Source: URNF01 sp045634325 (GTDB lineage Bacteria > Bacillota > Clostridia > Oscillospirales > Acutalibacteraceae). From it: DNA of 64,000 nucleotides. The stretch spans positions 62,001 to 126,000 of the forward strand of contig JAZRAA010000024.1 in NCBI GenBank assembly GCA_045634325.1. Reading direction: 5' to 3'. Below the pieces are notes generated by a model. It was not told the DNA's origin. It ran no database searches and saw only the letters and a list, made by a program, of their open reading frames with translations. The position numbers were made by a program, and so were the translations under genes. Of the stretch, positions 7,791-14,518 are shown piece after piece; the first letter of the stretch is position 1; each line of letters opens with the position of its first letter.

Positions 7791-9737
7791 TTATAATGCA
7801 GTTTTTGCGTTGGTTTTGCCGGTTCTCTTAACCGCAACTTTTTTGCGACGTTTTAGCGGTCCGGTACATTTATAAATCTGCGCAGACAGCGGCGGCAACG
7901 TAAACGCCGCGGACTGTTCATATCCGTGCATCGGTTGGGCGGTTGTCTCCACGGCACCCAATCGCTTGCCGCTACCACCAAACTCCGCCGCGTCACTGTT
8001 AAACACCGGCGTATACACACCCTCCACAGGCAAACCGATAGAATAATTCTCCCGCATCACCGGTGTGAAGTTGCACACAAATATCAACTCATCACCTTGG
8101 GTGTCCATACGGCGGAAGGCGATCACGCTGTTAGCATTGTCGTCGTTGGAAATCCAACTGAAACCCTTCCACGAGAAATCATCCGCCCACATCGGTGCGT
8201 TATCTTTATAGAAATGATTGAGTGATTTGACATAATGTTGCATCATACGATGGGATTCATATTCCAGCAACAGCCAATCGAGACCGCTTTGATAATCCCA
8301 TTCTTTGAACTGTCCGAATTCACTGCCCATAAACAGCAATTTCTTGCCGGGGTGGGTCATCATGTAAGCCAAGAACACACGCAACCCTGCAAATTTTTGT
8401 TCGTAATCACCCGGCATTTTGTTGAGCAACGAGCCTTTCCCGTGTACCACCTCGTCATGCGACAACGGTAATACGAAATTCTCGGAAAAGGCATAGAAAA
8501 GTGAGAAGGTCAACCGATTGTGATTGTCTTTGCGGAAAAACGGATCCATGGATGCATACTGCAACATATCGTTCATCCAACCCATATTCCATTTATAATT
8601 AAATCCAAGTCCACCGTCAGAGGTGGGGCGAGAAACCATCGGCCACGCGGTAGATTCTTCCGCAATCATCATCACGTCGTCGTGTGATGCAAACATGGTC
8701 TGATTTAACTGCCGTAAAAAATCGATGGCTTCCAGATTTTCGTGCCCGCCATAAACATTGGGCATCCATTCGCCGTCCTTGCGGTTATAATCGAGGTATA
8801 GCATCGACGCCACCGCGTCTACCCGCAAACCGTCAAAATGGAATTCCTCAATCCAATACATTGCGTTGGAAATCAGGAAACTGCGCACCTCCGGTCTGCC
8901 ATAATCAAACACGCAAGTGCCCCATTCTTTATGTTCGCCCTTGCGCGGGTCGGCGTATTCGAAACAAGGTGTGCCGTCAAAGCGATACAGTCCATACTGG
9001 TCTTTGGGGAAATGCGCGGGCACCCAGTCCATAATGACGCCCAATCCCGCCGCATGACAACGATCAATGAAAGCGCGCAATTCATCCGGCGTGCCATACC
9101 GAGAAGTTGGGGCATAGTAACCGGTCACCTGATATCCCCACGAGCCGTCAAACGGATATTCCGTGATGGGTAACATCTCAATGTGCGTATAGCCCATCTC
9201 CAACACGTACGGAATCAACTCGTCCGCCATTTTGGTGTAAGAAAACGTGTTGCCGTCACTATATCGCCGCCACGAGCCCATGTGGAACTCGTATACGTTG
9301 ACCGGTATATTATACACGCCGTCTTTTTTCTTTTTGTCATACCACGCCTGGTCGGTCCACCCATATCCGCTCAGCGGTAACAATTTGGATGCCGTACCGG
9401 GACGGGTTTCGCAGTGAGTGGCGAAGGGGTCAGCCTTCAAAACACCGTTGCCATCCTCACCCACAACATAATACTTGTACGCCGAATACGGTTGCAATCC
9501 GCCAACGGTACATTCCCACACACCATATCCGATGGAGGAAAGCGGCACGCCGCTGTCGGTGTTCCAACCATTAAAATCACCGCACAACGAAACTGCACGC
9601 GCATGCGGCGCCCACACACGGAACGTATACCCACCGTCACCCGCAGGATGACAGCCGAATATACGGTACGCATGCGCTTCCGTACCTTCGACAAAGCGTT
9701 TCAAGCTGTCTTCAATATTCCAAAATGTATCCTGCAT
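7791..9737 (-). CDS. glgB: 1,4-alpha-glucan branching enzyme (GH13)
   Basis: Transfers glucan segments to alpha-1,6 positions. The 648 residues comprise a CBM48-type beta domain (about 30-120, FRVWAPHARAVSLCGDFN), the GH13 barrel with nucleophile Asp307 (DGLRVDAVASM), acid/base Glu360 (MIAEES) and His427-Asp428 (LSHDEVVHGKGSL), and a C-terminal beta domain. The C-terminal tail is basic. First gene of the glg operon, behind a TATAAT-type promoter. No glycogen phosphorylase or debranching gene is in the window. Confidence 0.97.
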   Translation of the reverse strand: MQDTFWNIEDSLKRFVEGTEAHAYRIFGCHPAGDGGYTFRVWAPHARAVSLCGDFNGWNTDSGVPLSSIGYGVWECTVGGLQPYSAYKYYVVGEDGNGVLKADPFATHCETRPGTASKLLPLSGYGWTDQAWYDKKKKDGVYNIPVNVYEFHMGSWRRYSDGNTFSYTKMADELIPYVLEMGYTHIEMLPITEYPFDGSWGYQVTGYYAPTSRYGTPDELRAFIDRCHAAGLGVIMDWVPAHFPKDQYGLYRFDGTPCFEYADPRKGEHKEWGTCVFDYGRPEVRSFLISNAMYWIEEFHFDGLRVDAVASMLYLDYNRKDGEWMPNVYGGHENLEAIDFLRQLNQTMFASHDDVMMIAEESTAWPMVSRPTSDGGLGFNYKWNMGWMNDMLQYASMDPFFRKDNHNRLTFSLFYAFSENFVLPLSHDEVVHGKGSLLNKMPGDYEQKFAGLRVFLAYMMTHPGKKLLFMGSEFGQFKEWDYQSGLDWLLLEYESHRMMQHYVKSLNHFYKDNAPMWADDFSWKGFSWISNDDNANSVIAFRRMDTQGDELIFVCNFTPVMRENYSIGLPVEGVYTPVFNSDAAEFGGSGKRLGAVETTAQPMHGYEQSAAFTLPPLSAQIYKCTGPLKRRKKVAVKRTGKTNAKTAL

Positions 9738-9775
9738 GTGTATACAGCACCCCTCATTTTCTTATATCTAAATTT

Positions 9776-9804
9776 ATTATAACAAACTCTTTTTTAAAAA
9801 ACAA
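9776..9804 (-). promoter_or_regulatory. promoter of the glgBCDA operon
   Basis: Minus strand TTGTTT (9799-9804), 17 bases, consensus TATAAT (9776-9781), about 40 bases before glgB. The -35 is weak, so an activator or catabolite control is plausible but unseen. Confidence 0.65.
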
Positions 9805-9957
9805 GGCATGCTTTTGTAAAAATGGTAGCAAAGCGGTAGAAAAATCTTTAAAGAATTTGGTAATATTATCCAAATTTTGCCATGCGCGCACCCATAGAAA
9901 CCAATATATCACCATTCTCTTGTCGTTTCAAAGAAAATCTTGTCCTATTTTTAAATA

Positions 9958-9987
9958 TTTACAAACGCCCGTCCAACATGTTACACT
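9958..9987 (+). promoter_or_regulatory. promoter of the DUF975 gene
   Basis: TTTACA (9958-9963), 18 bases, TACACT (9982-9987), about 23 bases upstream of the start codon at 10010. Divergent from the glg promoter. Confidence 0.5.
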
Positions 9988-10009
9988 GTATGCGAAAAGG
10001 GGGATTTAT

Positions 10010-10780
10010 ATGTTTTATCGTACCGGATTAAAATTACAGGCACGCAACCGTATGCGTGGCTATTTGGGCAACGCCATTTTAGTGTCGCTCATCTGTTCTC
10101 TGCTGCTGGGAGGGTTTAGCACCAGCCGAGATTTCAGCGACCTTTCCGGCAGTGCAGAAACCACAAATCTTACGACCAATCTGCATTTCCAAGACATCCT
10201 ATCGCCCGTTTTGTTAGGTGCTATCGCCACCATATCCGTTTTCGCCCTCTTGGGCGGATTGGCATATCAAATCTTTTTTGCCAATATATTAAAAGTCGGC
10301 AAATACGGTTGGTTTATGCGATACAGCCGCGGGGAATATCCTTCTGTAGGGCAGCTATTCAGTGCTTTTCGCATCTACAAACCCACTATGGTGACCATGC
10401 TGGTGCGCGACCTGTACGTGCTTTTATGGTCGCTTCTGTTTGTCATCCCCGGCATCGTGCAAAGCTATGCCTATCGTTTAGTACCCTATATTCTGTATGA
10501 AAACCCCAACCTGCGCGCAGAAGAAGCTTTGCAAATCAGCAAAGACATTATGCGCGGCAATAAAATGGACCTGTTTATATTCGATTGCAGTTTCTTCTTG
10601 TGGAACGTGTTATCCGCCATCACCGGCGGTCTTGTGGGGATTTTATACGTTACCCCTTACTACTGCACCGCCGAAGCGATGATATACGACGCTCTGAAAA
10701 CAGACGCTGTCTATCGCCGCCGTATCGTTTCCCCCGCTGTATTCCATATGCCCGAAACGCAAGCCGAAACCACATTTTGA
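10010..10780 (+). CDS. DUF975 family membrane protein
   Basis: A 256-residue polytopic protein of unknown function. It starts MFYRTGLKLQARNRMRGY, with the basic, amphipathic lead-in usual for DUF975. Hydrophobic segments lie at about 20-35, 65-90, 135-160 and 195-220. The second half carries the family pattern of a Tyr/Gly-rich region with LVPYILYENPNLRAEEAL, GNKMDLF and VTPYYCTAEAMIYDAL. The start at 10010 follows AAAAGGGGG; the longer open frame upstream lies in promoter sequence. It is a single-gene unit closed by a terminator. DUF975 proteins are common in Clostridia and have no established role. Confidence 0.88.
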   Translation: MFYRTGLKLQARNRMRGYLGNAILVSLICSLLLGGFSTSRDFSDLSGSAETTNLTTNLHFQDILSPVLLGAIATISVFALLGGLAYQIFFANILKVGKYGWFMRYSRGEYPSVGQLFSAFRIYKPTMVTMLVRDLYVLLWSLLFVIPGIVQSYAYRLVPYILYENPNLRAEEALQISKDIMRGNKMDLFIFDCSFFLWNVLSAITGGLVGILYVTPYYCTAEAMIYDALKTDAVYRRRIVSPAVFHMPETQAETTF

Positions 10781-10795
10781 ATCACGTCTTTCAAA

Positions 10796-10830
10796 CGCCC
10801 TGCGGTGCAGGGCGTGTTTTATTTTTTATT
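10796..10830 (+). terminator. terminator after the DUF975 gene
   Basis: CGCCCTG, 5-base loop, CAGGGCG (10796-10814), then TGTTTTATTTTTT. Confidence 0.9.
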
Positions 10831-10845
10831 TTTTTGAAAAAAGAC

Positions 10846-10873
10846 TTGATTTTTTCGAAAAAGGGTCTATAAT
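10846..10873 (+). promoter_or_regulatory. promoter of the small membrane protein gene
   Basis: TTGATT (10846-10851), 16-base spacer, consensus TATAAT (10868-10873). The two LexA-type operators begin 8 bases after the -10, so they cover the transcription start. Confidence 0.7.
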
Positions 10874-10880
10874 AAAATCA

Positions 10881-10906
10881 GAACGAATGTTCGGAACAAT
10901 TGTTCT
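10881..10906 (+). promoter_or_regulatory. tandem LexA (SOS) operator sites
   Basis: Two adjacent palindromes of the form GAAC-N4-GTTC: GAACGAATGTTC at 10881-10892 (followed by G, so the other strand reads CGAACATTCGTTC) and GAACAATTGTTC at 10894-10905. The Firmicute LexA/DinR box is CGAAC-N4-GTTCG-like; the first site matches all but an end base, the second keeps both half-sites. Centres are 13 bp apart, just downstream of a TATAAT. The match is seen; LexA binding is inferred. Confidence 0.7.
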
Positions 10907-10926
10907 TTACTATAGGAGGCAAGAAT

Positions 10927-11268
10927 ATGTTACTCAACACCATGCACGTGATTATCATGGCAAGCACATTTTTGTATATGTTTAATAAGGCGCAGTTTAC
11001 AGCAACCCGCTTGGTCGCTTTGGTGCCGCTGGGTATGCTGTTTGCAGATGTTTGTTCGCTTCGTGCCGACTTTCTGTCGGTGCCCGCCTTGGCGTTGCTG
11101 TTGGCGGCGGCACGGATAACGGTACTGGCATGCTGCGCAGGCGCCATGCGTGCTGATCGCCGTATGGCACGTGCACGTCAGCGGGCGAACATGCGTGCGC
11201 GCATGATAATGCGCACCGCCGCCATCGCCAACGACAATTACACACAAAGCCACGTGCAATATGCTTGA
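10927..11268 (+). CDS. small Arg-tailed membrane protein, putatively SOS-induced
   Basis: I do not recognise this 113-residue protein. It has three hydrophobic stretches (about 3-19, 27-45 and 47-73) and then an arginine-rich tail with nine Arg between 75 and 96 (RADRRMARARQRANMRAR), ending in a short polar segment. There is no signal peptidase site, LysM or known domain. The start at 10927 has a perfect AGGAGG 7 bases upstream. It forms a single-gene unit with a strong promoter overlapped by two LexA-type boxes, and a hairpin terminator follows. It lies 1.3 kb before mraZ and the division cluster. Small membrane proteins under LexA control (YneA, SosA, SidA) block division in other bacteria, so a checkpoint role is an attractive inference, but no sequence similarity to those is visible. 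Confidence 0.7.
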   Translation: MLLNTMHVIIMASTFLYMFNKAQFTATRLVALVPLGMLFADVCSLRADFLSVPALALLLAAARITVLACCAGAMRADRRMARARQRANMRARMIMRTAAIANDNYTQSHVQYA

Positions 11269-11275
11269 TTTCATA

Positions 11276-11304
11276 TTGCAATTCCGTTGGTAGCCATATA
11301 TAAT
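11276..11304 (+). promoter_or_regulatory. promoter of the AEC transporter gene
   Basis: TTGCAA (11276-11281), 17 bases, consensus TATAAT (11299-11304). It begins 8 bases past the previous stop codon. The expected start lies in the left arm of the following hairpin, so the hairpin acts only on transcripts from upstream. Confidence 0.65.
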
Positions 11305-11340
11305 GAGAGGGTAGACGTAACTACCCTCTCATTTTATTTT
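11304..11340 (+). terminator. terminator after the small membrane protein gene
   Basis: Eleven-base arms TGAGAGGGTAG (11304-11314) and CTACCCTCTCA (11321-11331) followed by TTTTATTTT. Confidence 0.85.
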
Positions 11341-11353
11341 AGGAGTTTTTGAA

Positions 11354-12292
11354 ATGGCATTTATCACCGTTGCACAGCAGGTGCTGATATTGTTTATGCT
11401 GATGGGCGTAGGCATGGTGTGCGGCAAAACGCACATCATCCATGAACGCTCGGTAAAAACCCTCACCAACATCGTACTATATTTTGTCACCCCTTGCGTG
11501 CTGATAAAATCTTTTACGGATATTCCGTTCAGCGAGCAAAAACTCAAACAACTGCTATTGGTCTTTCTCCTTGCACTGCTGATACACGTTGGCATGATAC
11601 TACTCAGTCTGCCACTCATCCGTGACACAGACAATTCCCGACAACGCATGTTACAGTTTGCATTGATTTTCTCCAATGCGGGTTATATGGGACTGCCGTT
11701 ACAGGAAGCCTTGCTCGGCAGCGAAGGCACCTTTTTCGGCGGCGCCTACATTGCCGTGTTCAACATCGTTCTTTGGACGTACGGATTATATCTGATGAGC
11801 GGGGATAAAAAGGCCGTTTCTCCTAAAAAAGCGTTGCTTTCTCCCGGCGTTTTGGGCGTGCTGGTCGGGTTTGTGTTGTTCTTACTGCCGCTTTGGTGGA
11901 AAAGTTTCACGCTGCCGGCTGTCATTTCTGCCCCTATCGCCCATCTGGCTGCGCTTAACACGCCAATTCCCATGCTGATTATCGGCTATTATCTCGCAGG
12001 CACGGATTTCAAAGCATTGTTACATGACGGCAAAAGTTTTTACGTCATCCTATTGCGCACAATGGGTGTTCCACTTTTAACACTTTTCATATTGTATGTG
12101 TGCGGTGTACGTGGCAATATGCTCATATCCCTCACCACATCCGTATCCACTCCCACTGCGGCGGCAACCACCATGTTTGCCGCCAAATATGACCGCTATC
12201 CCGCCGTGTCTTGCAACATCGTATCCCTGTCCACTCTACTCACCATCATCACCATGCCGTTGGTGGTCGGCTTGGCCGGTATTTTGGCCTAA
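11354..12292 (+). CDS. AEC-family (auxin efflux carrier-like) permease
   Basis: A 312-residue integral membrane protein with about ten hydrophobic segments in two halves, as in the AEC transporters (malate, malonate and other organic anion exporters in bacteria). Typical features are the N-terminal QQVLILFMLMGVGMVCG, the segment around NIVLYFVTPCVLIKSF, and FSNAGYMGLPL, the conserved Asn-Ala-Gly-Tyr-Met-Gly-Pro-Leu-like motif of the family. The C-terminal half has ATTMFAAKYDR. Substrate cannot be told from sequence. The start follows TTAGGAG by 8 bases. Monocistronic, closed by a terminator. Confidence 0.9.
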   Translation: MAFITVAQQVLILFMLMGVGMVCGKTHIIHERSVKTLTNIVLYFVTPCVLIKSFTDIPFSEQKLKQLLLVFLLALLIHVGMILLSLPLIRDTDNSRQRMLQFALIFSNAGYMGLPLQEALLGSEGTFFGGAYIAVFNIVLWTYGLYLMSGDKKAVSPKKALLSPGVLGVLVGFVLFLLPLWWKSFTLPAVISAPIAHLAALNTPIPMLIIGYYLAGTDFKALLHDGKSFYVILLRTMGVPLLTLFILYVCGVRGNMLISLTTSVSTPTAAATTMFAAKYDRYPAVSCNIVSLSTLLTIITMPLVVGLAGILA

Positions 12293-12318
12293 AACACATT
12301 AAAAATACCTATTATAGA

Positions 12319-12358
12319 GAGCAGATTTCGCCGAGTTTGGCGGAATCTGCTTTTTTTG
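12319..12358 (+). terminator. terminator after the AEC gene
   Basis: GCAGATT and AATCTGC arms with an inner GCC/GGC pair (12321-12350) followed by seven T. It separates this gene from the mraZ promoter. Confidence 0.9.
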
Positions 12359-12401
12359 TCAAAAATTTCTTCTCGATTTCGTATTTTTTTCTAAAAACCT
12401 A

Positions 12402-12430
12402 TTGCAATTTCGTAAAAGGGGCATTATAAT
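12402..12430 (+). promoter_or_regulatory. promoter of the mraZ (dcw) operon
   Basis: TTGCAA (12402-12407), 17 bases, consensus TATAAT (12425-12430). The MraZ repeats begin 9 bases downstream. Confidence 0.8.
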
Positions 12431-12438
12431 GTTGTTAC

Positions 12439-12473
12439 GTGGTTAAAAGTGCATCAAAATGGAGCGAAGTGGT
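12439..12473 (+). promoter_or_regulatory. MraZ-binding repeats
   Basis: Four 5-base elements GTGGT, GTGCA, ATGGA and GTGGT start at 12439, 12449, 12459 and 12469, exactly 10 bp apart. This is the pattern of TGG-type direct repeats bound by MraZ upstream of its own operon. The site is downstream of the -10, consistent with autorepression. The second repeat is degenerate. Confidence 0.75.
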
Positions 12474-12538
12474 GAATTTCCACATTTCCACAGAGTTTTC
12501 CACAATGCGCAAAAATGACAGAAACGGAGGTGGAATAT

Positions 12539-12958
12539 ATGCTGTACGGACGGTATCAACACAACATTGATGCGAAAGGCCGTTTGTTCGTGCCGGTGAA
12601 ATTGCGTGAAAAGCTGGGCGAAAGTTTTATCGCGGCGGCGGTTCTTGACCGTTGTATCTGTTTATATTCCACTGAGGAATGGGACGCTCTGCTGGGTGGT
12701 ATCGCCGCACTGCCGATGACCCAAGGACGCGCACTGATGCGTCAACTCACCTCCAACGCCGAAGATGTCACCCCGGATGCGCAAGGACGCATCTTGCTGC
12801 CCAAGCACTTGTTGCAATATGCCGGTTTGGAAAAAGCGGCATTGGTCATCGGTGCCGGTATGCGCGCGGAGATTTGGGACCCGACGTTGTATGACGAGCA
12901 AACCAAACAGCTCACCCCCGAAACTCTGGAAGCGGAATTCACAAAATTAGGATTTTGA
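12539..12958 (+). CDS. mraZ: transcriptional regulator MraZ
   Basis: A 139-residue DNA-binding protein of the MraZ/AbrB superfamily that represses the dcw operon. Two MraZ repeats are visible: GRYQHNIDAKGRLFVPVKLRE (residues 4-24, with the DAKGR core) and DVTPDAQGRILLPKHL (about 76-91, with the DxQGR core). The start at 12539 has GGAGGTGG upstream; the longer frame from 12515 overlaps the leader. First gene of the division cluster, with its repeats just upstream. Confidence 0.96.
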   Translation: MLYGRYQHNIDAKGRLFVPVKLREKLGESFIAAAVLDRCICLYSTEEWDALLGGIAALPMTQGRALMRQLTSNAEDVTPDAQGRILLPKHLLQYAGLEKAALVIGAGMRAEIWDPTLYDEQTKQLTPETLEAEFTKLGF

Positions 12959-12972
12959 AAGGCGTGACACAC

Positions 12973-13908
12973 ATGACCGGCGGCACACAGTATCATATTC
13001 CGGTCTTGTTGCAAGAGACCATTGACGCCTTACATATACAGCCAAACGGCATCTACGTCGACGGTACCGCAGGTGGCGGTGGACACAGTTTCGCCATTGC
13101 CAGCAAACTTACTTCCGGCAGGCTGTTTTCTCTCGACCGTGACCCCGATGCCATCAATGAAGCGGGCACACGATTACAAGGATTGCCCGCCACCGTCGTA
13201 CATTCGAATTTCACCGAGATGGACAAGGTGTTACACCAACACGGCATACCGGCCGTGGACGGCATCTTGTTGGATATAGGCGTTTCTTCTCACCAATTGG
13301 ACGCAGGCGAGCGCGGATTTTCGTATCACAGCGATGCGCCGCTGGACATGCGTATGAGTCAGGAAGGATTGAGTGCCGCCGATTTGGTGAACACTCTTTC
13401 TGAACAAGAACTATCTAAAATCTTCTTTGATTTTGGCGAAGAGAAATTTTCCCGTCGTATTGCAGCGGCTTTGGTGCAGCGCAGAAGGCTGTCACCCATC
13501 CTCTCCACCCTGCAACTGGCGGATATCATTGCCGGTGCCGTCCCCGCCGCCGCGCGGCGGGACGGGCACCCCGCCAGAAGAGTGTTCCAAGCATTACGAA
13601 TCGCGGTCAACGGCGAGCTTGATTGCTTATCCGCCGCCCTCGATACCGCTTTTGATTGTTTGAAAGATGGCGGCATTCTCGCCGTTATCACGTTCCATTC
13701 TTTAGAAGACCGCATTGTTAAACAACGGTTTAACCAATTAAAACAAGGTTGTATCTGCCCAAAAGATTTCCCCATTTGCACCTGTGGCAGAACCCCCGCG
13801 GGTATACCGACAAAACCAGTCACCGCAACCGCATGGGAAGTTGAACAAAATCCGCGTTCCCGCTCCGCTAAACTGCGTTGCATCAAGCGGGTGCACGAAA
13901 GATACTAA
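12973..13908 (+). CDS. rsmH: 16S rRNA (cytosine1402-N4)-methyltransferase
   Basis: Methylates C1402 of 16S rRNA using SAM. The 311 residues start with HIPVLLQETIDAL; the SAM loop is DGTAGGGGHS (30-39). Further family motifs are LLDIGVSSHQLD, RGFSYHSDAPLDMRM and ITFHSLEDRIVKQRF. The start is not fully settled: the open frame runs back to a TTG that overlaps the mraZ stop and includes a GTG at 12964, but ATG 12973 has the better spacing to AAAGG. Second gene of the dcw operon. Confidence 0.95.
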   Translation: MTGGTQYHIPVLLQETIDALHIQPNGIYVDGTAGGGGHSFAIASKLTSGRLFSLDRDPDAINEAGTRLQGLPATVVHSNFTEMDKVLHQHGIPAVDGILLDIGVSSHQLDAGERGFSYHSDAPLDMRMSQEGLSAADLVNTLSEQELSKIFFDFGEEKFSRRIAAALVQRRRLSPILSTLQLADIIAGAVPAAARRDGHPARRVFQALRIAVNGELDCLSAALDTAFDCLKDGGILAVITFHSLEDRIVKQRFNQLKQGCICPKDFPICTCGRTPAGIPTKPVTATAWEVEQNPRSRSAKLRCIKRVHERY

Positions 13909-13942
13909 TACAATATAAAGAATATAAAAAGGAGGAATTGCG

Positions 13943-14416
13943 ATGCAAAACAACCAATATGCTGCATATGACTTGTCGCTGTTTGAAAGCAAAAAAGCAA
14001 AATTGGTCGCCTTGAAACCCAACAAAAAAGAACTCAAAAGCAACAAGCGCCGCGCACGCCTCCAATCGATACTCAACGTATCCGCGTATATTCTGATTGC
14101 GTTGGTAGTTTTGGGTATTATCGGCTTGTTGATTACCTCTAACGTGCAACTGACCGAGCTCAATTCCCGTATCATTGAAAGCGAAACCCGTTTATCCGAA
14201 CTGCAAAGCGAACAAATTCGTTTGGAATCGGAATTGGCAGGCAAAACCTCCATTACTAATGTCAACGAATTTGCTATCGAGAACGGCATGGCCGTAGCAG
14301 ATAACAGTCAAGTATGCTATATCTCCATTTCCGGCGAAGACGCCGTCACGGTTGCCGCAGGCACACCGAATATGTTTGTGTCGCTGTGGAAAGCCGTTTG
14401 CCATATTTTCTCGTAA
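13943..14416 (+). CDS. ftsL: FtsL-like division protein
   Basis: A 157-residue bitopic protein: a basic cytoplasmic N-terminus (residues 15-45, many Lys/Arg), one membrane helix (about 46-66), then a coiled coil (67-100, TELNSRIIESETRLSELQS) and a short extracytoplasmic tail. This is the architecture of FtsL/DivIC, which bridges FtsQ to FtsW and the septal transpeptidase. The sequence itself diverges, so the name rests on topology and on position between rsmH and the transpeptidase gene, the canonical ftsL slot. AAGGAGG lies before the start. Confidence 0.85.
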   Translation: MQNNQYAAYDLSLFESKKAKLVALKPNKKELKSNKRRARLQSILNVSAYILIALVVLGIIGLLITSNVQLTELNSRIIESETRLSELQSEQIRLESELAGKTSITNVNEFAIENGMAVADNSQVCYISISGEDAVTVAAGTPNMFVSLWKAVCHIFS

Positions 14417-14463
14417 AATCGGCATAGGATTTCCCATTAGATAATAGGTATATATAAACTGCC

Positions 14464-14503
14464 GAGAGTTGGGAGAATATCTTAACTCTCTTTTCTTCAT
14501 TTT
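14464..14503 (+). terminator. hairpin between ftsL and pbp (possible attenuator)
   Basis: GAGAGTT (14464-14470) pairs with AACTCTC (14484-14490) around a 13-base loop, then TTTTCTTCATTTT. It is weak for a full terminator and lies inside the operon, so partial termination is the likely effect. Confidence 0.5.
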
Positions 14504-14518
14504 GGAGGAGGCGAAAGA

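Noticed and set aside
9725..10009. N-terminal extension of the DUF975 gene
   Set aside because: The extra 95 codons lie over both promoters and lack a ribosome site; the family match begins at 10010.
10878..11281. Three minus-strand frames opposite the small membrane protein
   Set aside because: Cys/His/Arg-rich shadows without start signals; the plus-strand gene has promoter, AGGAGG and terminator.
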